From Comamonadaceae bacterium UBA2334 (GTDB taxonomy: Bacteria; Pseudomonadota; Gammaproteobacteria; Burkholderiales; Burkholderiaceae_C): a stretch of DNA of 56,436 nucleotides. The notes under the pieces were generated by a model. It saw only the letters and a program-made list of their open reading frames with translations. It was not told the origin of the DNA and ran no database searches. Positions 7,682 to 17,679 of the stretch are shown here, piece after piece (the stretch's first letter is position 1; each line of letters begins with the position of its first letter). Both the position numbers and the translations under genes were made by a program. The stretch is taken from positions 1-56,436 of the forward strand of contig DDUQ01000128.1 in NCBI GenBank assembly GCA_002344885.1. Reading direction: 5' to 3'.

Positions 7682-8050
7682 TCAAAGAACTTCGGGCGCG
7701 AGCGACACGATCTTCATGAACTTCTCGGTACGCAGTTCACGCGTAACGGGGCCAAAGATACGGGTGCCAATGGGCTCGAGCTTGGCATTGAGCAACACGG
7801 CTGCGTTGCCATCGAATTTAATCAGCGCGCCATCGCCGCGACGGATACCTTTGGCGGTACGAACGACCACCGCACTGTAGACCTCGCCTTTTTTCACACG
7901 GCCACGGGGAGCAGCTTCTTTGATGCTCACTTTGATGATGTCGCCCACACTGGCGTAACGGCGCTTGGAGCCACCGAGCACCTTGATGCACATCACGGAC
8001 TTTGCACCCGTGTTGTCAGCAACATCGAGTCGAGATTGCGTTTGGATCAT
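7682..8050 (-). CDS. rplN: 50S ribosomal protein L14
   Basis: L14 sits at the subunit interface (bridge B8). I start it at ATG 8050 (MIQTQSRLDVADNTGAKSVM), giving the universal 122 residues; an in-frame extension to 8248 is non-coding leader. It is the first gene of the minus-strand cluster: rpsQ, rpmC and the S10 genes that normally precede it are replaced by a leader of about 138 nt, a strong promoter and the divergent proC. Confidence 0.97.
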   Translation of the reverse strand: MIQTQSRLDVADNTGAKSVMCIKVLGGSKRRYASVGDIIKVSIKEAAPRGRVKKGEVYSAVVVRTAKGIRRGDGALIKFDGNAAVLLNAKLEPIGTRIFGPVTRELRTEKFMKIVSLAPEVL

Positions 8051-8167
8051 TTGGATTAAGTCCCAACTTGAATCCCCCCTTCCACCATGGATGAGGGCGA
8101 TCAGTCTTGGTCCCGTCGCTGCACACCTGCAGACTGAAGCCTGCAAACACGCGGTCGTTGGGTAGAA

Positions 8168-8188
8168 CTCCGCCCAAGAAAAGCGGAG
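8168..8188 (-). other. Hairpin at the predicted 5' end of the rplN mRNA
   Basis: An inverted repeat (ctccgc 8168-8173, gcggag 8183-8188, loop 9 nt) begins where transcription from the promoter at 8195-8224 should start (about 8188). A stem at the extreme 5' end commonly protects bacterial mRNA from 5'-end-dependent decay. The stem is visible; its role is inferred. The rest of the leader down to 8051 shows no other obvious element. Confidence 0.4.
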
Positions 8189-8194
8189 CCGCGT

Positions 8195-8224
8195 ATTATG
8201 GCATGACCGCCTTCGTGCAGTCAA
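8195..8224 (-). promoter_or_regulatory. Sigma70-type promoter of the rplN-rpoA ribosomal operon
   Basis: On the minus strand TTGACT (8219-8224) and CATAAT (8195-8200) are separated by 18 bp, and the -10 is preceded by TGC, giving an extended -10 TGn. This is the best promoter match in the window. It points at rplN, with a predicted start near 8188 and a leader of about 138 nt. No coding frame occupies this stretch. Confidence 0.8.
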
Positions 8225-8366
8225 CAACTTTTTTCTTTTTAGCAACAACGGGCTTCAGGACTCATGTTTTCTTGGTCAGACATGCGGGCGCGCAGGCTTG
8301 CGATCACGCTGGCGCGGGATCGGTACCGTTAACATGGCCGCCGCATCCAACCCCGCACTTCACCGT

Positions 8367-9206
8367 ATGCCCACATCAGACACCTCTTCATTGGCCGCTC
8401 CCCAAGTCACGTTCATAGGGGGTGGCAACATGGCCAGCGCCATCATCGGCGGCCTGCGCCGGCAGGGCTGGGCGACCAGCCAAATTGACGTGGTGGAACC
8501 CTGGGATGAACAGCGGCATCGCCTGGCGCAGCAGTTCGGCATTCAGGCCAGCGCCACCCCCACAGCGAGGTCGGCCGACAGCTGCCTGGTAATTTGGGCG
8601 GTCAAGCCCCAGACTTTCAAGGAGGCTGCAACATCACTGACCAACTGTCACGCTGAAGCTTTGCATCTGAGCGTAGCGGCCGGTATCAGGAGCGACAGCA
8701 TCGCTGGTTGGCTCCAGACCGACAAAGTGGTGCGCGCCATGCCCAACACACCCGCTTTGGTCGGCCAAGGCATGACCGGCCTGTTCGGCAGGGAGGGCGT
8801 GACCAACGAGCACAGGAGCCTGGTCGAGCAGGTGTTGGCCTCGACAGGCAACCTGATGTGGCTGCAGGAAGAAGCCCATCTGGACGTGGTCACGGCCCTG
8901 TCTGGCTCCGGGCCGGCATATGTGTTCTATTTCCTCGAAGCCATGATACAGGCCGGGACCGAACTGGGCCTGGCCCGCGCCGACGCCCACCGCCTGGCTG
9001 TGGCCACATTTGTCGGCGCATCCGCTCTGGCCCAATCTTCGGAGGACCCCCCTGAAGTGCTGCGTCAGCGCGTGACGTCCAAGGGTGGGACCACTTTTGC
9101 CGCGCTGTCCCACATGGAAAACCAAACGATCAAGACTCATTTCGTCGATGCCATGAAAGCCGCAGCCGCACGGGCCAAGGAACTTGGGGACGAATTCGGC
9201 CGTTGA
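8367..9206 (+). CDS. proC: Pyrroline-5-carboxylate reductase
   Basis: Catalyses the last step of proline synthesis, NAD(P)H reduction of 1-pyrroline-5-carboxylate. The N-terminal Rossmann motif (VTFIGGGNMASAIIGGLR) and the C-terminal oligomerisation block (VVTALSGSGPAYVFYFLEAM) identify the family. I start at ATG 8367, giving 279 residues, near the family's usual length of about 270; an ATG at 8334 (290 residues) is also possible and neither has a strong ribosome site. It is divergent from the ribosomal operon and convergent with ubiA (13-nt gap). Confidence 0.94.
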   Translation: MPTSDTSSLAAPQVTFIGGGNMASAIIGGLRRQGWATSQIDVVEPWDEQRHRLAQQFGIQASATPTARSADSCLVIWAVKPQTFKEAATSLTNCHAEALHLSVAAGIRSDSIAGWLQTDKVVRAMPNTPALVGQGMTGLFGREGVTNEHRSLVEQVLASTGNLMWLQEEAHLDVVTALSGSGPAYVFYFLEAMIQAGTELGLARADAHRLAVATFVGASALAQSSEDPPEVLRQRVTSKGGTTFAALSHMENQTIKTHFVDAMKAAAARAKELGDEFGR

Positions 9207-9219
9207 GGTTCATTCGGGC

Positions 9220-10236
9220 TCAGACCGCGAGCGCGGCGACCACGCCAGCGAACAGGGTGGCACCCAGCCAATGGTTCATGCGAAACGCCTTGAAGCAATC
9301 TTCACGCTGGCGATGTCGGATCAGTCGGTAGTGCCACACCACCTGCGCCACACCGACAGCCGTGAACACAAAATAAATAGCATTTTTTACATACGGATAA
9401 AGCGCCAGCACCCAAAAAACCATGAACAACGCGTAAAAAACCATGACAACAGGCACATCCCACTGTCCCAGGGTGATGGCCGATGTTTTCATGCCGAGCT
9501 TCAGGTCGTCATCCCGGTCAACCATGGCGTACTCGGTGTCAAAGGCCAGCACCCAGCACAGGTTTCCAGCCATCAACAGCCAAGCAGCGGACGGGATGTT
9601 CTGCCAGGCCGTCCACACTGCAGCCATAGAAAAACCACCTTGCCACACGGACCAGGCCGACCCTGCCTGTACGGCGGTGAACGCCATCGGGATGCCGAAA
9701 CTGAATGCCACCCCCAGCACCGCCTGGGGCATGGCAACCCAACGCTTGGCATAGGGATAGGCCAGTGTGACGCCCAAAGCTGGCAACGCCCACGCAACGG
9801 TGGCGGCATTGGTGGTCAACACCAGCGCCAAAGCCAGCAAGGCCAGCGCTGCGCCCAATGTCAGGGCCTCTTTGACGGTCACGGCTCCACTGGTCACGGG
9901 CCGCTGGGCGGTGCGTTTGACGTGTTTGTCAAACTTGCGGTCTGCCACATCATTGATGCAACAGCCCGCACTGCGCATCAGAATGGTGCCCAGCACAAAC
10001 ACGCCTGCCAGGTGCCAGCCGGGCCATCCTCCTGCCGCAACCCAAAGTGCCGTGAGGGTGGGCCACAGCAGCAGCAGCCAACCGGCTGGTCGATCCCAGC
10101 GGATCAGATCCAGGTAGAGCTGCCACCTGCTGTGCTGCGGGGCAACCCGATGATGCGTCGACGACGGCTGAGCCACGTCGCCACGCGCCTCAGTTGAAGA
10201 GCGATACGGTGAGTCGAAATCGGGAGGTTGGGTCAT
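9220..10236 (-). CDS. ubiA: 4-hydroxybenzoate polyprenyltransferase
   Basis: Inner-membrane prenyltransferase that joins the polyprenyl tail to 4-hydroxybenzoate in ubiquinone synthesis. The 338-residue protein has multiple membrane segments and both aspartate-rich motifs of the UbiA family: NDVADRKFD at residues 95-103, and a second at about 233-244 (DTEYAMVDRDDD), which bind Mg-diphosphate. It carries a polar N-terminal extension of about 40 residues before LIRWDRPAGWLLLLWP; no internal Met offers a better start. It follows oxyR on the same strand after 67 nt. Confidence 0.93.
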   Translation of the reverse strand: MTQPPDFDSPYRSSTEARGDVAQPSSTHHRVAPQHSRWQLYLDLIRWDRPAGWLLLLWPTLTALWVAAGGWPGWHLAGVFVLGTILMRSAGCCINDVADRKFDKHVKRTAQRPVTSGAVTVKEALTLGAALALLALALVLTTNAATVAWALPALGVTLAYPYAKRWVAMPQAVLGVAFSFGIPMAFTAVQAGSAWSVWQGGFSMAAVWTAWQNIPSAAWLLMAGNLCWVLAFDTEYAMVDRDDDLKLGMKTSAITLGQWDVPVVMVFYALFMVFWVLALYPYVKNAIYFVFTAVGVAQVVWHYRLIRHRQREDCFKAFRMNHWLGATLFAGVVAALAV

Positions 10237-10303
10237 AAAACGTCAATGATGGGCCTGGGACTGACCGCACGCGCTTGCCAAACCCACACCTCACCCATAC
10301 AAA

Positions 10304-11275
10304 TCAGGACAGCCGATGCACACCGGGCAATTCACAGGCGTAGACAGCGTTGCGCAACGCAGCGATCGCTTCGTAGCGGGTAAAGCTGCGCCGCCAGGCC
10401 AACACGACCCGGCGCGAAGGTGCCTCGCCGGCAAACGGCAAATAGCGCAGGTAGGCGTGGCTCAACGCACCGGCGGACTGCGCCGCACCGGTGTCACCAC
10501 CCGCTTGCAGTGCGGCACTGGGGACGCTCAAGCGCGGCACCAGTGTCACACCCATGCCGGCTGCCACCATGTGCTTGATGGTTTCCAGCGACGAGCCCTC
10601 GAAACTCTTGCGAATGCCCTCTGCATCGGCTGCGTAGCGGGCAAATTCAGGACAGACCTCCAGCACATGGTCCCTGAAACAATGCCCCGTACCCAGCAAC
10701 AGCATGGTCTCCTGCTTGATTTCCTCCGCCGTGATGCATGCACGACTGGCCAGCGGATGGGCCGCCGGGACAGCGGCGACGAAAGGCTCGTCGTACAGCG
10801 GCGCAATGGCCAGGTTCGTATCAGGAAAGGGCTCGGCCAGTATCGCGCAATCGATTTCCCCGAGCCGAAGCTGCTCCAGCAAGCGCACCGTGAAGTTCTC
10901 CTGCAGCATGAGGGGCATCTGGGGTGTCCGCTCGATCACCTGACGGACCAGATCGGGCAACAAATACGGGCCGATGGTGTAGATGACCCCCAGTTTCAGC
11001 GGTCCGGCCAGCGGATCTTTGCCCCGTTTCGCAATTTCACGGATGGCGGCAGCTTGCTCCAGAACGGTTTGAGCCTGCCGCACCACTTCTGCGCCCAGTG
11101 GGGTGACGGAGACCTCATTGGCGTTGCGCTCGAAAATTTTCAGTTCCAACTCGTCTTCAAGCTTCTTGATCGCCACCGACAAAGTGGGTTGCGAAACATG
11201 ACAGGCATCGGCCGCTCGGCCAAAATGCCGCTCCCGCGCCACTGCGACGATGTATTTCAATTCAGTTAATGTCAT
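10304..11275 (-). CDS. oxyR: Hydrogen peroxide-sensing LysR-type regulator OxyR
   Basis: LysR-family activator of peroxide-stress genes. Starting at ATG 11275 (MTLTELKYIVAVARERHFGR) the protein has 323 residues. The N-terminal winged HTH is followed by a sensor domain with redox cysteines Cys199 and Cys208 in GTGHCFRDHVLEVC, matching the E. coli positions exactly, so peroxide sensing through a disulfide is expected. A longer in-frame ORF to 11404 is probably not translated. oxyR and recG are close neighbours in many proteobacteria; here a lipoprotein gene on the other strand separates them. Confidence 0.94.
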   Translation of the reverse strand: MTLTELKYIVAVARERHFGRAADACHVSQPTLSVAIKKLEDELELKIFERNANEVSVTPLGAEVVRQAQTVLEQAAAIREIAKRGKDPLAGPLKLGVIYTIGPYLLPDLVRQVIERTPQMPLMLQENFTVRLLEQLRLGEIDCAILAEPFPDTNLAIAPLYDEPFVAAVPAAHPLASRACITAEEIKQETMLLLGTGHCFRDHVLEVCPEFARYAADAEGIRKSFEGSSLETIKHMVAAGMGVTLVPRLSVPSAALQAGGDTGAAQSAGALSHAYLRYLPFAGEAPSRRVVLAWRRSFTRYEAIAALRNAVYACELPGVHRLS

Positions 11276-11490
11276 GTGCTGGAATGTGTGGAACCCTGCC
11301 GCCGATGCCACCGCGTCAGCGCTTGACCCGATTGTGCATCGGACAACCAAACCGTCACAAATCGTCACACGCAGGGCAATCGAGAGCACGCGCCCACCCG
11401 TCACACGACTAAACTGACAGCGCCTCTCACAGCAGCATGTGCCTGTTCTCCGCTGATTTTTGTTTTATGTTTGCTTAACGGGAAGTCGCC

Positions 11491-12006
11491 ATGTATCAGT
11501 ACCGGTATGTCAAAGGGCTTTTGGGCATCGCTTTGCTTGCAGCGGGCAGCATCACACTGGTCGGTTGCAAGACCATGCCCAGCGGCCAGGGCTTCAGATG
11601 GGTGGACTGCGCCTCGGAAGGGCAGTTGTGCCGGACACAAGGCCCCACGCAGGTCCGATACGGGGCTCAGGGCCGGTATGAATACCGGTACACCAACGGC
11701 CCCATCTGGTGTGGGAACGACAGTTTTCGCGACCCCGCACCGGGTCTGGTCAAGCACTGCCAGATGCAGGTTTCCGCAGGCTCTGGTGCCAGCTATCCGG
11801 GTGGTAGCCCGACCCACTGGGAATACTGCGCCAGAGAAGACGGCGTGTGCCACCCACCACACGGTGCAACGGTACGCTTTGGCGCACGCGACCGACACGC
11901 CTACGCGCGACACGTCAGTGGCCCCATCTCCTGCAGCGTTCGCACCTTTGGCGACCCTATCAGGGGCGTGCCCAAAGCATGTGAGTTCAGCCTGCCTGGC
12001 CGCTGA
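11491..12006 (+). CDS. Lipoprotein with two tandem cysteine-patterned repeats, function unknown
   Basis: A 171-residue protein with a lipoprotein signal (lipobox LVGC, lipidated Cys26). Two homologous repeats follow, W37-C90 and W110-C164. Each has four cysteines with nearly constant spacing: 40, 47, 74, 90 and 113, 120, 148, 164. Shared motifs are a tryptophan before the first Cys, VR(Y/F)GA, GPI then Cys, and F.DP..G then K..C. The pattern suggests a small disulfide-bonded beta domain, as repeated in some secreted polysaccharide-binding or lectin-like proteins, but I cannot name the family securely. GGGAAG 6 nt upstream supports the ATG. It lies alone on the plus strand between recG and oxyR, with no partner genes. 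Confidence 0.8.
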   Translation: MYQYRYVKGLLGIALLAAGSITLVGCKTMPSGQGFRWVDCASEGQLCRTQGPTQVRYGAQGRYEYRYTNGPIWCGNDSFRDPAPGLVKHCQMQVSAGSGASYPGGSPTHWEYCAREDGVCHPPHGATVRFGARDRHAYARHVSGPISCSVRTFGDPIRGVPKACEFSLPGR

Positions 12007-12036
12007 CATCAGGCCATCAGTGTTCCCGGCAGGGTT

Positions 12037-14292
<2,256 letters not shown>

Positions 14293-14410
14293 GAACGCAT
14301 TATTCCTGCACCGCAAACCCATTCCGCCCATCGATGCGGGTTGGAGGACAATCCCCGCTTTTCCATTCACACTGACCACTTGGTACGGGTCCGTCCGACC
14401 CTCAAGCCAC

Positions 14411-15526
14411 ATGACCACCACATCACCTGCTTCCACGCCCTATTCCCTCACCGATTTCGATTTTGACCTGCCACCGGAGCTGATCGCCCAGCACCCGGCC
14501 GCCGAGCGCAGTGGGTCACGCTTGCTCGATGCAGGCGGCCCCACGCCGGTCGACCGGGTCTTCCGCGACCTGCCTGCCCTGCTGCAACCGGGCGACCTGA
14601 TGGTGTTCAACGACACGCAGGTCATCAAAGCCCGCCTGTTCGGTGAAAAAGACACCGGCGGCAAGTTGGAACTGCTGGTTGAACGCGTGCTGCCCGGCCA
14701 TGAAGTGGTCGCCCACATGAAAGTGAGCAAGAAGCCCTTGCCGGGTGCGCGGGTGCACATGGCAGGGGGTGAAGCAGCCGGGGGGTTCACCGGCACGCTG
14801 CTGGGTCGCTGGCCCGGCGAGCACGGTGCGCTGTTCAGGTTCCGTCTGTCGGGCGAGCCCCACGCCCTGATGCAACGCCACGGCCATGTGCCGCTGCCGC
14901 CCTACATCACCCACACCGACACCGCTGAGGACGAGCAGCGTTACCAGACCGTCTTCGCCCGATACCCCGGTGCCGTGGCCGCCCCCACCGCCGCGCTGCA
15001 CTTTGACCAGGCCTTGCTCACGCAACTGGATGAGCGGGGCATCGAGCGTGCAACGGTCACCCTTCACGTCGGAGCGGGCACGTTCCAACCCGTGAAGACC
15101 GAAGACCTGAGCCAGCACGTGATGCACAGCGAGTGGTACAACATGCCCCCCGAAACCGTACAGGCACTGGCACGCTGCCGGGCGCGAGGTGGCCGGGTGA
15201 TTGCCGTTGGCACCACCACCGTGCGCACGCTGGAGTCATGGGCGGCCAGCGGCGAGACCACGGGCGACACGCAGATTTTCATCACACCCGGGTTCCAGTT
15301 CAACGTGGTGGATGCCCTCATCACCAACTTCCACCTGCCCAAAAGCACCCTGATGATGCTGGTCAGCGCCCTGTCGGGTTACGACCACATCCGTGGCGTC
15401 TATGCCCATGCCGTGCGGAACAGGTACCGTTTTTTCTCGTATGGCGATGCGATGTGGCTGACCCGAAACACAGCCCCGCGTGCAGGGGTGATAGAGTCAA
15501 ACCGACACGCCCAACCGGAGACCTGA
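14411..15526 (+). CDS. queA: S-adenosylmethionine:tRNA ribosyltransferase-isomerase
   Basis: Adds the cyclopentane-diol precursor to preQ1 in tRNA, the penultimate step of queuosine synthesis. I start at ATG 14411 (MTTTSPASTPYSLTDFDFDL), giving 371 residues. Conserved stretches include FDFDLPPELIAQHPAAERSG, TLHVGAGTFQPVKTEDL and the C-terminal FHLPKSTLMMLVSALSG. An upstream in-frame extension overlaps recG and is rejected. It is the first gene of queA - unknown exported protein - tgt, with a 1-nt gap to the next gene. Confidence 0.96.
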   Translation: MTTTSPASTPYSLTDFDFDLPPELIAQHPAAERSGSRLLDAGGPTPVDRVFRDLPALLQPGDLMVFNDTQVIKARLFGEKDTGGKLELLVERVLPGHEVVAHMKVSKKPLPGARVHMAGGEAAGGFTGTLLGRWPGEHGALFRFRLSGEPHALMQRHGHVPLPPYITHTDTAEDEQRYQTVFARYPGAVAAPTAALHFDQALLTQLDERGIERATVTLHVGAGTFQPVKTEDLSQHVMHSEWYNMPPETVQALARCRARGGRVIAVGTTTVRTLESWAASGETTGDTQIFITPGFQFNVVDALITNFHLPKSTLMMLVSALSGYDHIRGVYAHAVRNRYRFFSYGDAMWLTRNTAPRAGVIESNRHAQPET

Positions 15527-15527
15527 G

Positions 15528-16367
15528 ATGGATCGTCGCCGCTTTCACCAGCTTTTGGCCAGCGCAGCAACCGCGGGCTTCTCTGTCAGTGCCTGGTCGC
15601 AGACCGCTGTGATCCAACCTGATCCGGTTGAAGATGCCTACCTGACCGGCATCCGCTCGGTGCTGGAAGTCTCGGTGCGCAATGCGTTTGCCAACCACCC
15701 CGATGCCTGGCCCCCGACGCTGCTGCAGCACCTGAAAGACAACTGGGCCAACTGGTTGCGCTTCGGCCCGCCGAGAATCAGTGAAGGCAGCCCATGGCAC
15801 CGGTACGAAGCGTTTGAATCCCTCACACGGTATGCATCCAAACGAATTTGGGATCTGGCCCGAACCACCCTTCTGGTCGATGTGCACCTGTTTAAGGAAG
15901 CCGATCTGGAGAAGCTGCGCAAAGCCTCCAATCAGAAACTGATCGATGGCAATTGGCTGACTGCCATTTTTGAGTACAACACCTTCGACCGGCTGCACCA
16001 CCGCATCCTGACCGAGGTGGTGGAACTGCATCTGGCGTGGCTGTTGGTCCACCGCGACCGTTACCCGCAAAACCCCGCGGCACGCCACGCCCAGGTCGAA
16101 GCCGAGGACTGGGAAATCTGCTCCCGTGTGTCCCGTGTGCTGTGCTGGGCCATTTACGATGCCATGGCAGAAGAAGAGCGCATCCTGCGCAAAAATCCCA
16201 AACTCGCCGGCACCAACGTACCGATGCGAAACGCGCTGGTCAAACTGGGGCCTGCCCCCACCGGGGCACTGCCAAGGGTCAAGCACGAAGGTGCCATGAA
16301 AGACCCGCTGCAACCGATCGACCGCCCGTTCGACCCCCTGCGCGACAAAACCAATAAATCTCGCTGA
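15528..16367 (+). CDS. Exported protein of unknown function inside the queA-tgt operon
   Basis: I do not recognise this 279-residue protein. It starts one base after queA with GGAG upstream, and ends 5 nt before tgt, so it is almost certainly cotranscribed. The N-terminus MDRRRFHQLLASAATAGFSV followed by SAWSQ looks like a twin-arginine signal peptide (RRxF then a mildly hydrophobic stretch and a cleavage site near residue 25). The mature part is mostly helical, with many charged and aromatic residues and only two cysteines (SRVSRVLCWAIYD and one nearby), no clear catalytic motif and no membrane segment. The tail is polar and proline-rich. An envelope protein in a tRNA-modification operon is odd. 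Confidence 0.75.
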   Translation: MDRRRFHQLLASAATAGFSVSAWSQTAVIQPDPVEDAYLTGIRSVLEVSVRNAFANHPDAWPPTLLQHLKDNWANWLRFGPPRISEGSPWHRYEAFESLTRYASKRIWDLARTTLLVDVHLFKEADLEKLRKASNQKLIDGNWLTAIFEYNTFDRLHHRILTEVVELHLAWLLVHRDRYPQNPAARHAQVEAEDWEICSRVSRVLCWAIYDAMAEEERILRKNPKLAGTNVPMRNALVKLGPAPTGALPRVKHEGAMKDPLQPIDRPFDPLRDKTNKSR

Positions 16368-16372
16368 CACGC

Positions 16373-17560
16373 ATGCTCCAATTCGAGGTTCTGGCGCAAG
16401 ACGCCCACAGCCACGCCCGCCGTGGCCAGCTCAAGCTCAACCACGGTGTGGTGCAAACCCCCATCTTCATGCCCGTCGGCACCTATGGCACCGTCAAAGG
16501 CGTGATGCCACGCAGCCTGCACGAGATGGACGCCCAAATCATCCTGGGCAACACCTTCCACCTGTGGATGCGCCCGGGCCTGGACGTGGTGAAGCAGTTC
16601 GGCGGCCTGCACGCGTTCGAAAACTGGCACAAACCCATCCTGACCGACTCCGGCGGCTTCCAGGTGTGGAGCCTGGGCGAGATGCGCAAGATCACCGAAG
16701 AGGGGGTCAAGTTCGCCAGCCCCGTCAATGGAGACAAGCTGTTTCTCACGCCCGAAGTGAGCATGCAGATCCAAACGGTGCTGAACTCTGACATCGTCAT
16801 GCAGTTCGACGAATGCACGCCCTACCTGTCGGTCGAGAAAAAAACCAAAGGCCAGATCACCACCGAGCGCGAAGCCCGCAGCTCCATGGAGCTGAGCATG
16901 CGATGGGCCAAGCGTTGCCAGACAGAATTTGCGCGGCTGGAGAACCCGAATGCGCTGTTCGGCATCGTGCAGGGCGGTATGTTCGAGCACCTGCGCGACG
17001 AATCGCTGGCCGGGCTGGAGGCGCTGGACTTCCCCGGCATTGCCGTGGGCGGCCTGAGTGTGGGCGAGCCCAAGGAAGACATGATGCGGGTGCTGCAGCA
17101 CATCGGCCCCAAGCTGCCTGCACACAAACCGCATTACCTGATGGGGGTGGGCACGCCCGAAGACCTGATTGCCGGGGTGTTGAACGGCATCGACATGTTC
17201 GACTGCGTCATGCCCACTCGCAACGCCCGCAATGGCCACACCTTCACCCGCTATGGCGACCTGAAGATCCGCAACGCCCGGCACAAGACCGACCCCAAAC
17301 CGATTGACGAAACCTGCACCTGCTACGCGTGTGCCGGGTCATCTGGTGTGCCATGGGCAGCGGGTGGCCGCGAAGGCTTCAGCCGCGCCTACCTGCACCA
17401 CCTGGACCGCTGTGGCGAAATGCTGGGCCCGATGCTGACCAGCATCCACAACCTGCATTACTACCTGAACCTGATGAGCGAAGTTCGCGCAGCGCTGGAA
17501 GCCGGCAATTTCGCCGATTTTGTGACCCGCTTCCAAGCCGATCGGGCACGGGGTGTTTGA
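16373..17560 (+). CDS. tgt: tRNA-guanine transglycosylase
   Basis: Exchanges guanine 34 for preQ1 in tRNAs with GUN anticodons, giving the substrate for QueA. The 395-residue TIM-barrel protein keeps the general-acid site TDSGGFQ (Asp92) and the nucleophile Asp277 in DMFDCVMPTRNARNG. The zinc ligands are Cys315, Cys317, Cys320 and His359 (SIHN). Between Cys320 and FSRAYLHHLDRC there are about 13 extra residues (AGSSGVPWAAGGREG) compared with the E. coli and Zymomonas enzymes as I recall them. It lies 5 nt after the unknown exported protein. Confidence 0.96.
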   Translation: MLQFEVLAQDAHSHARRGQLKLNHGVVQTPIFMPVGTYGTVKGVMPRSLHEMDAQIILGNTFHLWMRPGLDVVKQFGGLHAFENWHKPILTDSGGFQVWSLGEMRKITEEGVKFASPVNGDKLFLTPEVSMQIQTVLNSDIVMQFDECTPYLSVEKKTKGQITTEREARSSMELSMRWAKRCQTEFARLENPNALFGIVQGGMFEHLRDESLAGLEALDFPGIAVGGLSVGEPKEDMMRVLQHIGPKLPAHKPHYLMGVGTPEDLIAGVLNGIDMFDCVMPTRNARNGHTFTRYGDLKIRNARHKTDPKPIDETCTCYACAGSSGVPWAAGGREGFSRAYLHHLDRCGEMLGPMLTSIHNLHYYLNLMSEVRAALEAGNFADFVTRFQADRARGV

Positions 17561-17679
17561 AAACGCTTGATTACAGCGCATCAAACAAAAAATCGCAGCA
17601 ACCCATCAACAAGATTGCGCAAAAAACAGACCTTTGCCCCACAAATCTCGACGGCAATCAATGCAGACGAGGTTGTAAC

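Noticed and set aside
8298..8366. Longer proC reading frame from a TTG at 8298
   Set aside because: The extra residues have no family support; ATG 8367 or 8334 fits the enzyme's usual length better.
14293..14436. N-terminal extension of recG and of queA into each other's start region
   Set aside because: The two divergent extensions overlap and lack family similarity; both proteins have normal N-termini from the internal ATGs.
17571..17586. TTGATTACAGCGCATCAA as a regulator site after tgt
   Set aside because: The half-sites are 8 bp apart instead of 4, which does not fit FNR, and it lies after the tgt stop with no gene start nearby.
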